Assembly (NCBI GenBank): GCA_039714715.1 | Contig: JBDLIU010000043.1 | Location: 1-22,482 of the forward strand | DNA length: 22,482 nt | Reading direction: 5' to 3' | From: S012-113 sp039714715 | Lineage (GTDB): Bacteria > Bacteroidota > Bacteroidia > Cytophagales > Cyclobacteriaceae | Notes under the pieces: generated by a model | The model's database searches: none | What the model was told of the DNA's origin: nothing | Seen by the model: only the letters and a program-made list of their open reading frames with translations | Position numbers and translations under genes: made by a program | Shown here: positions 12,595-19,969 of the stretch, piece by piece | Position numbering within the stretch: the stretch's first letter is position 1 | How the letters are laid out: each line of letters starts with the position of its first letter

Positions 12595-15411
12595 TTGAAA
12601 CACTACAACCACATCAATATTATAGTTTTTTCGCTTTTTATAAGCTTACTAATCAATTTTCAGGCCAAATCTCAGGTTCTGGAGCAGGATTCTACTAAAA
12701 TATCGGTTGATAGTGTAAAAATTAGCAAACCAATAGTAATTCCAAAAAAAGATACTCTTAACCCCAGTGGCCCAACTCCTTTGGATAGCATTTTGGCCAA
12801 AATACCAGTAGATACATTAGCAGCAGACAGTGTTAAAAAGCCGGTAGGTGACATAAAAACAACCGTTCATTATAAATCAATGGATTCGATTACTCTTAAC
12901 ATGACTACCCAGGATGTTAAGATGTTTGGTGAAGCCACAATAGATTATACACCAATATCTATCTCTGCGGAGGAAGTTACCGTGAACTGGAAAGAAAACC
13001 TGATGAGGGCCGAAGGTAAGGTTGACACAACCGGCAGAAAATATGGCACACCAGTTTTTAAGAACGGGGATGAGACTTATGAAACAGATGAGATCCGCTA
13101 TAACTTTAAGACAGAAAAGGCAGCTATTACCGGTTTGGTAACTACTCAGGGTGATGGTTTTATCCATGCCGACAAGGTATTTAAGAATGCAAAGGGCGAA
13201 TTATTTAATGCAACAACCCTGTACACCACCTGTAATCTGGCTCACCCCCATTACAGCATTAAAGCCAGGAAGGTGAAAGTAATTCCGGGCAAAGAAATGA
13301 TCAGTGGCCCGTTTAATATGATTCTGCATGACGTACCACTACCCGTCGGATTTGCTTTTGGTATCTTTCCGGATCAGCAACATAGAAGTTCCGGTATAAT
13401 ATTCCCCACCTATGGTGAAGAGACACGAAGGGGATTTTACTTACGGCAAGGGGGGTATTACTTTGCTCTTAGTGATTATATTAATCTTGAACTGACGGGT
13501 GATATTTATACCAAAGGAGGATGGGCTGTTAGGGCATCATCTGCCTATAATAAACGATACCATTACAGAGGCAATTTCCAGTTTAATTTCACAAAACTCA
13601 AAACAGAAATTGAGAGCACACTGGAAACTACCGAATCCAATGACTTCAGGTTGTCCTGGTCTCATTCACCTCAATCAAGAGGAACAGGAAGGTTCAGCGC
13701 TAATGTTGACATGGCTTCTTCTTCTTATAGTGATAACAATATGTTAGCTACACGAGAAGATCAGTCACGAACTAACCTAAGCTCAAGTGTAAGGTATTCC
13801 AAGACATTCAAAGGTACACCTTTCAGCATGGCGTTAAGTGCTCGGTTCTCCCAAAATCTTAAAACCAAGATTGCCGATGTGTTGCTGCCAGACTTCAGTT
13901 TAAACATGCAGAATATTTATCCCTTTAAGGGGAAAGGTGGCAGCAGCAATAAATGGTATCAGAAGATTGCCCTCAGGTACTCAATGAATGCTACCAATAA
14001 AATAACCAACCATATTGATAATGACACCCTGGAGATTACTCCGGAAAATTTACCTATGATGGTTAACCAGGGATCGAATGGCGTTAAACATAATATCCCG
14101 ATATCAACTTCTTTAAGTTTGTTCAAGCATTTTAAAGTAAACCCAAGCTTCAATTACGATGAAATCTGGTATTTTAAACAACTGGATTACCACTTTAATG
14201 AAGAGCTTAACAGGGCAGTTGCTGATACCATCGATGGATTTAATGCTATAAGAATGTATAGAGGTGGTGTGGGTGTTAGTTCCATGGTTTATGGTACGGT
14301 GTTCTTTGACCGGGAATTCGGTGTTAAAGCCATCAGGCATCAGATGATACCATCACTTTCTTTTAGCTACAAACCTGATTTTAGTGATCCGAAGTATAAT
14401 TATTTTCAGGAAGTGCAAAGTGACACACTTGGAAATACCAAAGTATATTCACGGCATGCAGGTTTTGTATATGGCCAGGCGCAGCGGGGTGAAAGCGGCA
14501 GCATAGGTTTAAGCATAAGCAATACTCTGGAGATGAAATATCTAAGTAAAAAAGATACTACAGGTAAGGCAGAAAAAGTTGTGCTGCTGAGAAACTTTGG
14601 CCTCAACACAAGCTATAATATGCTTGCCGATTCATTTAATTTATCTAATATTTCTTTTAGTGCTGCTACTAATCTACTGAACAACAAACCTATTGGTAAG
14701 GGTGCCACCACTAATGGTTTTAATATTAATTTCAGAGGAAGTATTGATCCATACCTTTGGGTGCTTGACAGTATCTCCTATGATACCAGGGGTGAAGAAG
14801 TAATTAATCAGCGGAAATTAAATCAATTTGCTTTCAACAATGGAAAAGGATTAGGTCAATTTTCGACATTCAACGTTTCTATTAGTACAGGTTTCCAGGC
14901 AAAAAGAAGGGGTGGATCATCTCAATCCCAGGGGGGAAGAAGTCCCGGGGGACGTGATGGAGGATTTGATGCCGGACTGGAAAATGGACTGGAGAATGTA
15001 GAGACCGCTTCGATAAAGGAGGAACAGGAATTGCGTGAAATAATGGATAATCCTGATTTATATCTTGATTTCAATATCCCCTGGAGTCTCCGGCTCAGCT
15101 ATAATGTAAATTACAGCCGACAAGGGTACAAGGAAGGCAAAGTAACGCAATCATTAAGATTTAATGGTGATATAAGCCTGACCCAGAAATGGAAAGCTAC
15201 CTTCAGCTCAGGGTATGATTTTGAACGTAAGAAATTCAATGAAGCCAGAGTGGGTATTACCCGAGACCTCCATTGCTGGGAAATGCGACTTGATTGGGTG
15301 CCTTATGGGCGATACCAGTCTTATAACTTCACCATCAGGGCTAAATCTTCTTTACTCCAGGATCTGAAATTATCGAAGAGGCGTAATGCTACGGATAGTT
15401 TTAATTTTTAA
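12595..15411 (+). CDS. lptD: LPS-assembly outer membrane protein LptD, Bacteroidota type
   Basis: LptD forms the outer membrane barrel that inserts lipopolysaccharide. The reading frame is open from an ATG at 12493, but that start would overlap the amidase start. A TTG at 12595 gives KHYNHINIIVFSLFISLLIN, a good signal peptide ending near QAKSQ. No in-frame ATG exists between 12493 and the mature protein, so I prefer TTG (about 938 residues), with moderate certainty. An OstA-like N-terminal domain follows (DVKMFGEATIDYTPISISAE, then VNWKENLMRAEGK). Next is the segment LYTTCNLAHPHYSIKARKVK, with PLPVGFAFGIFPDQ and SSGIIFPTYGEE just after it. A long beta-barrel follows. A Gly/Ser-rich insert (GGSSQSQGGRSPGGRDGG) precedes NPDLYLDFNIPWSLRLSYN. 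The C-terminus has the LLQDLKLSKRR segment common in these proteins. No lptE-like gene is adjacent. Confidence 0.88.
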   Translation: MKHYNHINIIVFSLFISLLINFQAKSQVLEQDSTKISVDSVKISKPIVIPKKDTLNPSGPTPLDSILAKIPVDTLAADSVKKPVGDIKTTVHYKSMDSITLNMTTQDVKMFGEATIDYTPISISAEEVTVNWKENLMRAEGKVDTTGRKYGTPVFKNGDETYETDEIRYNFKTEKAAITGLVTTQGDGFIHADKVFKNAKGELFNATTLYTTCNLAHPHYSIKARKVKVIPGKEMISGPFNMILHDVPLPVGFAFGIFPDQQHRSSGIIFPTYGEETRRGFYLRQGGYYFALSDYINLELTGDIYTKGGWAVRASSAYNKRYHYRGNFQFNFTKLKTEIESTLETTESNDFRLSWSHSPQSRGTGRFSANVDMASSSYSDNNMLATREDQSRTNLSSSVRYSKTFKGTPFSMALSARFSQNLKTKIADVLLPDFSLNMQNIYPFKGKGGSSNKWYQKIALRYSMNATNKITNHIDNDTLEITPENLPMMVNQGSNGVKHNIPISTSLSLFKHFKVNPSFNYDEIWYFKQLDYHFNEELNRAVADTIDGFNAIRMYRGGVGVSSMVYGTVFFDREFGVKAIRHQMIPSLSFSYKPDFSDPKYNYFQEVQSDTLGNTKVYSRHAGFVYGQAQRGESGSIGLSISNTLEMKYLSKKDTTGKAEKVVLLRNFGLNTSYNMLADSFNLSNISFSAATNLLNNKPIGKGATTNGFNINFRGSIDPYLWVLDSISYDTRGEEVINQRKLNQFAFNNGKGLGQFSTFNVSISTGFQAKRRGGSSQSQGGRSPGGRDGGFDAGLENGLENVETASIKEEQELREIMDNPDLYLDFNIPWSLRLSYNVNYSRQGYKEGKVTQSLRFNGDISLTQKWKATFSSGYDFERKKFNEARVGITRDLHCWEMRLDWVPYGRYQSYNFTIRAKSSLLQDLKLSKRRNATDSFNF

Positions 15412-15416
15412 CCTAA

Positions 15417-15444
15417 CTGGTCTTAGCATCGATGCTAAGACCAG
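15417..15444. terminator. 28-bp perfect palindrome between lptD and lysS
   Basis: CTGGTCTTAGCATC is followed directly by its exact complement GATGCTAAGACCAG. It lies in the 52-nt space between the convergent stops of lptD and lysS, the expected place for a shared bidirectional terminator. Neither side has a clear T-tract, so termination might depend on Rho or on hairpin strength alone. Confidence 0.55.
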
Positions 15445-15463
15445 GATTGAATTATCTTAAACA

Positions 15464-17179
15464 CTAAATCACTTCTACTTCCAGCAAATCTTCCGTCTTG
15501 GTAACCTTTGCCACTCCCTTACCGGTAAGCCCTTTAATGGCTTTATCCCATTTTTTATTGCTGAGTTCTGATTGAACCTTTAATTGAGGTAACGGCATTT
15601 TGCCCTCGACCTTTAATAGTTCAAATACCTTTCTCTCATCATCAGATAGTTCAACCTCCTTTTTCTCTGGTTTCATTTGAGGGAAGAAAAGTACATCCTG
15701 TATAGAATGTGAGTTGGTCATCATCATGGCAAGGCGGTCGATACCAATACCCAGGCCTGCCGTTGGAGGCATACCATACTCTATCGAACGTAAGAAATCT
15801 TCATCCAGAGTCATGGCTTCATCATCTCCTCGTTTGCCTAGTTCAAGCTGGGCCTCAAATCTTTGTCTCTGATCTATTGGGTCATTCAGCTCAGAGAAAG
15901 CATTACAGATTTCCTTGCCATTGGCTATGGCCTCGAAACGCTCAACCAGCCCTTCTTTGGTTCGATGCTTTTTAGCCAGTGGTGACATCTCCACAGGATA
16001 ATCGGTTATGAATACGGGTTGAATAAGATTGCCTTCGCATTTCTCTCCAAAAATCTCATCGATGATCTTACCCTTACCCATGGTATCGTCTACAGGCACC
16101 TCGAGTTTTTGAGCTGTTTCTCTTAATTGAGCCTCATCCTTTTCAGAAATATCAATTCCTGTATACTCTTCGATAGCCTCGAACATGGTAAGGCGTTTCC
16201 ATGGTGCTTTAAAATCTATTTCATGGTCTCCTACCTGCACTTTGGTCGTACCGTGCAGATCAAGGGCTACTTTTTCAACCATGTTTTCAACCAGCTCCAT
16301 CATCCAGTTGTAGTCTTTGTAGGCTACATAAAGCTCAACCTGTGTAAATTCAGGATTATGGAACCTCGACATGCCCTCATTTCTGAAATCTTTAGAGAAC
16401 TCATAAACACCATCATATCCTCCTACTATCAATCGTTTCAGGTATAATTCATTGGCAATACGCAGGTAAAGTGTCATATCCAATGTGTTGTGATGCGTTT
16501 TGAACGGTTTGGCAGCCGCACCTCCATACAATGGCTGAAGAATAGGTGTTTCAACCTCCAGGTAACCTTTTTCGTTAAGAAAATCTCTTATCGAGTTAAC
16601 AAGTTTCGTTCTTTTAACAAATGTTTCTCTCACCTGTGGATTTACAATCAGGTCAACATACCGTTGGCGATAACGTAGTTCAGAATCCTGAAATGCATCA
16701 TGCGTGTGTTTTTCGCCCAACTCATCAGTAGATTCTTTTACGATTGGTAATGGTTTGAGTGATTTGGACAGTACTTTTAATTCCTGCACATGAACAGAGG
16801 TCTCTCCTACCTGGGTCTTAAACACAAATCCTTTTACACCGATGATATCACCGATATCAAGAAGTTTTTTGAATACGGTATTGTACATCGTTTTATCATC
16901 ATCAGGGCATATATCATCCCTTCTTAAATAAACCTGTATTCTGCCTGAAGCGTCCTGAATCTCAGCAAAAGAAGCGTTACCCATAATTCTTCTGCTCATA
17001 ATCCGGCCTGCAAGCGTAACCTCTTTATAATCCGATGCGTTTTCTTCAGTGAAATTAGATTTAATCTCTCCCGCCTGATGCGTTACCGGATACAATTCCG
17101 AAGGATATGGATCAATTCCCAGTTGTTCAAGCTGTTCTTTTGATTGACGTCTTATTATTTCCTGTTCACTCAGTTGCAT
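15464..17179 (-). CDS. lysS: Lysyl-tRNA synthetase, class II, with C-terminal extension
   Basis: LysRS charges tRNA-Lys in the cytoplasm. I start at the ATG at 17179 (MQLSEQEIIRRQ). An in-frame ATG at 17200 lies inside the -7 box (17198-17205), so it cannot be the start if that promoter is used. On this start the protein has 571 residues. An OB-fold anticodon-binding domain comes first (VTLAGRIMSRRIMGNASFAE). It is followed by the class II core: motif 2 FRNEGMSRFHNPEFTQVELY (about 265-284) and motif 3 GLGIGIDRLAMMM (about 475-487). E. coli LysRS is 505 residues. The excess is a C-terminal domain (about 506-571), ELSDDERKVFELLKVEGKMP followed by LSNKKWDKAIKGLTGKGVAK, that looks like a winged helix. 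Its role is unknown to me. Confidence 0.96.
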   Translation of the reverse strand: MQLSEQEIIRRQSKEQLEQLGIDPYPSELYPVTHQAGEIKSNFTEENASDYKEVTLAGRIMSRRIMGNASFAEIQDASGRIQVYLRRDDICPDDDKTMYNTVFKKLLDIGDIIGVKGFVFKTQVGETSVHVQELKVLSKSLKPLPIVKESTDELGEKHTHDAFQDSELRYRQRYVDLIVNPQVRETFVKRTKLVNSIRDFLNEKGYLEVETPILQPLYGGAAAKPFKTHHNTLDMTLYLRIANELYLKRLIVGGYDGVYEFSKDFRNEGMSRFHNPEFTQVELYVAYKDYNWMMELVENMVEKVALDLHGTTKVQVGDHEIDFKAPWKRLTMFEAIEEYTGIDISEKDEAQLRETAQKLEVPVDDTMGKGKIIDEIFGEKCEGNLIQPVFITDYPVEMSPLAKKHRTKEGLVERFEAIANGKEICNAFSELNDPIDQRQRFEAQLELGKRGDDEAMTLDEDFLRSIEYGMPPTAGLGIGIDRLAMMMTNSHSIQDVLFFPQMKPEKKEVELSDDERKVFELLKVEGKMPLPQLKVQSELSNKKWDKAIKGLTGKGVAKVTKTEDLLEVEVI

Positions 17180-17197
17180 ACTATTCCAATTTGGCTG

Positions 17198-17227
17198 CAA
17201 AAGTAGTTAAGATATTACGAATAGCAT
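17198..17227 (-). promoter_or_regulatory. lysS promoter
   Basis: The minus strand reads TACTTTTG (17205-17198), an exact -7 box, with ATG in place of TTG 19 nt upstream (17227-17225). Transcription would begin about 12 nt before the start codon at 17179. This decides the start codon. Confidence 0.6.
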
Positions 17228-17268
17228 GGAGAATTGCGGTGCTAATCAGTAGTTGAGCATATAAACCA

Positions 17269-18456
17269 CTATTTACTAGCTTTTCTCCTCTTCATTTCTG
17301 CACGGAGCATGGTTAACTCCCTGCTACTCTGCCCACCTACTGATGTATTCTCCTGGGCACGCCTTATCAGGTATGGCATCACATGTTTTATGGGTCCATA
17401 AGGCATATACTTAGCAACATTGTAACCGGCATCGGCCATTACAAAAGAAATATTATCACTCATACCGAATAATTGAACAGACCAAATACGTGAGTCATTA
17501 CGCTCTAAATTCTCTTTAGCCATTATCTCAGTAAGGTAATAATTTGAGTATTCGTTATGTGTGCCATTAAATAACTCAACATTATCGATATTCTCGACAC
17601 AGTATTTAAGGCCATCATTATAGCATTGGTCAGTATGTTCTTTATCCTTGCAAATAGGGTCGGTATAGCCTTTTTCTTCAGCACGCTCTCGCTCCACTTC
17701 CATGTATGCTCCCCGAACCAGTTTAGCACCAAGAAAGAAGCCTTTTTCATTAGCCAATTGGTGTCCTTTTTTTATTAGGTCCACACTATCCCATCTGTAC
17801 ATTTGGTACGTGTTAAAAACAATGGCACGTTCCTTATTATATTTCTCCATCAATTCATACAAAATAGCATCCAGCGTATCCTGATACCATGAATGTTCTG
17901 CATCAATCAGTAATCGTACACCATTATCATACGCAGCTTTGCACAGTATATCATAGCGCTCCTTGAGTCTGGCGAAATCCTTTTGTTCCTCTTCTGTAAG
18001 CTCTTCACCTAGCTTGACTTTCTCCATCAACGCTGCGCTACCAATTCCAGTAGGTTTAAAAACACTATAGGGAACATTGGGGTTGCCTTTAGCATTTTCG
18101 ATTGTCCTTAGCGTTTCTGCCAGCGACTGATCAAAAGCCTCTTCTGTAACTTTTCCTTCCACCGAGTAATCAAGAATAGAACCTATGTTATACTCAGCCA
18201 TCCTTTCAGAAGTATGCTTACATTCATCGATGGTCTCACCTCCGCAGAAATGTTCAAAAACAGTAGCTTTGATTATTCCTTTAATAGGAAGGTGTAGTTT
18301 TAAACACGTTTTGGCACCAAAGGTAGCAATAGCTGCCATGGTATTGTTTTTAACAATATTGAATAAATAAAATGCTTTTCTAAGTTGCCAATTGCTCTTA
18401 TAAGCAAAAGCAGTTTCGGTATTATCGAATGACTCGACTGAAGAAATATCTCTCAT
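17269..18456 (-). CDS. Proline dehydrogenase (monofunctional)
   Basis: A FAD enzyme that oxidises L-proline to pyrroline-5-carboxylate and passes electrons to the respiratory quinone pool at the membrane face. At 395 residues it is the stand-alone PRODH barrel, without the P5C dehydrogenase part of long PutA. Visible landmarks are SVFKPTGIGS (131-140), RLLIDAEHSW (181-190), GAKLVRGAYMEVER (243-256), and the substrate-binding C-terminal YLIRRAQENTSVGGQSSREL (362-381) with Tyr362, Arg365 and Arg366. It ends with a basic KRRKASK tail. It stands alone on the minus strand between lysS and the divergent aroB. The P5C dehydrogenase must be elsewhere in the genome. Confidence 0.93.
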   Translation of the reverse strand: MRDISSVESFDNTETAFAYKSNWQLRKAFYLFNIVKNNTMAAIATFGAKTCLKLHLPIKGIIKATVFEHFCGGETIDECKHTSERMAEYNIGSILDYSVEGKVTEEAFDQSLAETLRTIENAKGNPNVPYSVFKPTGIGSAALMEKVKLGEELTEEEQKDFARLKERYDILCKAAYDNGVRLLIDAEHSWYQDTLDAILYELMEKYNKERAIVFNTYQMYRWDSVDLIKKGHQLANEKGFFLGAKLVRGAYMEVERERAEEKGYTDPICKDKEHTDQCYNDGLKYCVENIDNVELFNGTHNEYSNYYLTEIMAKENLERNDSRIWSVQLFGMSDNISFVMADAGYNVAKYMPYGPIKHVMPYLIRRAQENTSVGGQSSRELTMLRAEMKRRKASK

Positions 18457-18480
18457 TTACATATGCGTTTTTATGCATAG

Positions 18481-18488
18481 CAAATATA
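18481..18488 (-). promoter_or_regulatory. -7 box of the proline dehydrogenase gene
   Basis: The minus strand reads TATATTTG, an exact TAnnTTTG match, 24 nt before the ATG at 18456. No TTG is found at the -33 position. An inverted ATGC/GCAT pair lies between the box and the ATG. Confidence 0.45.
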
Positions 18489-18563
18489 ATAACCAGGCAT
18501 GGTATTATTGATGACTTTTATCCTGATTTGAGACCATTCATACAAAGATTTTTCCACTAAGTA

Positions 18564-18593
18564 TTGCAAATAGTTCAGGTTCTCGCAACTTTG
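18564..18593 (+). promoter_or_regulatory. aroB promoter, near-leaderless
   Basis: TTG (18564-18566), exactly 19 nt, then CAACTTTG (18586-18593), one mismatch from TAnnTTTG. The aroB ATG begins at 18600, only 6 nt after the box, so transcription should start at or within a few bases of the start codon. This also rules out the in-frame ATG at 18564 as the start. Confidence 0.65.
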
Positions 18594-18599
18594 TGTTTA

Positions 18600-19652
18600 A
18601 TGACTAAGAATAAGAGCACCCTGGTATTTACAAACAGCATTGAAGAGCTTGTAAGTGAAAAGCTTAAAAATGAGCATTATTCCACTGTTTTTGTGCTTGT
18701 GGATAATAATACAAAAGAGCTCTGTCTACCTCTTATAGAGAATTCCCTTCCTGCTGATTATCGTTTGATTGAAATAAAAGCTGGCGAAGTTCACAAAACG
18801 CTTACCACCAGCCTAGACATCTGGCAGATATTAACCAATGCACATGCCGACAGGTCGGCCCTCATGATCAATTTAGGAGGCGGTGTTATTTGTGACATGG
18901 GAGGTTTTTGTGCCAGAACCTATAAACGCGGCATCCATTTCTGGAACATCCCAACCACATTGCTGTCGCAGGTAGATGCCAGTGTTGGGGGCAAGCTGGG
19001 AGTGGATTTTGGCCTCTTTAAAAACCATATTGGACTGTTCTCAGAACCTGATATGGTGATGCTCGATAGCATCTTTTTTAAGACCCTCCCTAAAGATGAA
19101 TTGCTCTCAGGATTTGCTGAAATGGTTAAACATGCTTTAATCAGAGATAAAAAGATGTTCAGTGAATTAACCAAAATGAACATCGATTCCATCGACTGGG
19201 GTAAATGGATTCCTCATTCTGTAGGTATCAAAAAGGAAATTGTGGATCAGGATCCTACAGAAAAGGGCTTGCGAAAGCTACTTAATTATGGACATACAAT
19301 CGGACATGCTATTGAGAGCTACCACATGGTAAAGCATGATATGCTGAAACATGGTGAGGCTATTGCCATTGGGATGATTACAGAAAACCATGTGGCATCT
19401 ACCAGGGAAATGCTCTCCGGAGATGATATGGACTCCATCAACAAGTATCTGATAAAAACATTTAAACATCCTGCCATAGATGAGGATGGGATAGACTCCA
19501 TCATTAACCTGGCTCTTCAGGATAAGAAAAACAAGGATGGTAAAATAAATGCCGTATTGCTTACCGGCATTGGACAGGCAAAGATTGACATAGAAATCTC
19601 TGAAGCAGAAATCAAAGCATCTCTAATTTATTACAACGACCTGGTTAAATAA
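18600..19652 (+). CDS. aroB: 3-dehydroquinate synthase
   Basis: AroB makes 3-dehydroquinate from DAHP, the second step of the shikimate pathway, using NAD+ and zinc. An in-frame ATG at 18564 would add 12 residues but lies inside the -33 promoter element, so I start at 18600 (350 residues, typical). Motifs: the NAD-binding NLGGGVICDMGGFCARTYKR (91-110), IPTTLLSQVDASVGGK (117-132), and zinc ligands Glu174 (GFAEMVKHAL), His232 (NYGHTIGHA) and His251 (LKHGEAIAIGM). It converges with the ytxH-like gene, whose end overlaps it by 8 nt. aroA lies further downstream on the same strand but is separated by that gene and has its own leader. Confidence 0.95.
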   Translation: MTKNKSTLVFTNSIEELVSEKLKNEHYSTVFVLVDNNTKELCLPLIENSLPADYRLIEIKAGEVHKTLTTSLDIWQILTNAHADRSALMINLGGGVICDMGGFCARTYKRGIHFWNIPTTLLSQVDASVGGKLGVDFGLFKNHIGLFSEPDMVMLDSIFFKTLPKDELLSGFAEMVKHALIRDKKMFSELTKMNIDSIDWGKWIPHSVGIKKEIVDQDPTEKGLRKLLNYGHTIGHAIESYHMVKHDMLKHGEAIAIGMITENHVASTREMLSGDDMDSINKYLIKTFKHPAIDEDGIDSIINLALQDKKNKDGKINAVLLTGIGQAKIDIEISEAEIKASLIYYNDLVK

Positions 19653-19845
19653 ACTCTCCCTTGGTCCTTTTGATGCTATTTATGTCTTTTTCAATGGTAC
19701 TTAACAAGGACTCTCGTAGCTCAGCTGTTTTTTCGGTAAGTTTTTTCAACTCTTTCTGACCATTTTTACTCACAGCTAAAGCAGTGAGAGCAGCTCCAGC
19801 AGCTACTCCTAAAACCAACGTTAATCTTTTCTTCAACAAACTCAT
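19645..19845 (-). CDS. Small YtxH-like membrane protein
   Basis: A 66-residue protein with one N-terminal membrane segment (about 9-26, TLVLGVAAGAALTALAVS) containing a Gly/Ala small-residue pattern. A charged amphipathic helix follows (KNGQKELKKLTEKTAELRES). This is the layout of YtxH-domain proteins, often stress-related and of unknown mechanism. The frame is opposite to the two aro genes it separates, and its 3' end overlaps aroB by 8 nt. I judge it real because its composition and start are coherent and it fills the aroB-aroA gap. I see no strong promoter for it. Confidence 0.72.
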   Translation of the reverse strand: MSLLKKRLTLVLGVAAGAALTALAVSKNGQKELKKLTEKTAELRESLLSTIEKDINSIKRTKGEFI

Positions 19846-19920
19846 ATTACTTTTTTAATCCAGTTAAAGCACAAACAGTGCCAAATCTTGCTTACTTTGT
19901 ATTTATTATACGTAAAAACT

Positions 19921-19955
19921 ACAATCGAGATTGTAAATATTTATTAAATATTTAC
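19921..19955. promoter_or_regulatory. Nested inverted repeats just upstream of aroA
   Basis: ACAATC/GATTGT (19921-19926, 19929-19934) overlaps a longer perfect inverted repeat, GTAAATATTTA (19933-19943) and TAAATATTTAC (19945-19955), with a single central base. The 23-bp element ends 14 nt before the aroA ATG. It fits an operator for a dimeric regulator, or a hairpin near the ribosome binding site. Confidence 0.5.
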
Positions 19956-19969
19956 GCTCACGCAAGTTC

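Noticed and set aside
12877..13167. Minus-strand frames inside lptD (also 13959-14153, 14113-14340, 14406-14609)
   Set aside because: They lie opposite a coherent LptD sequence and show no domain, start or spacing evidence.
16127..16447. Plus-strand frames inside lysS (also 15709-15975, 16490-16678)
   Set aside because: They are opposite conserved LysRS motifs and look like random translation.
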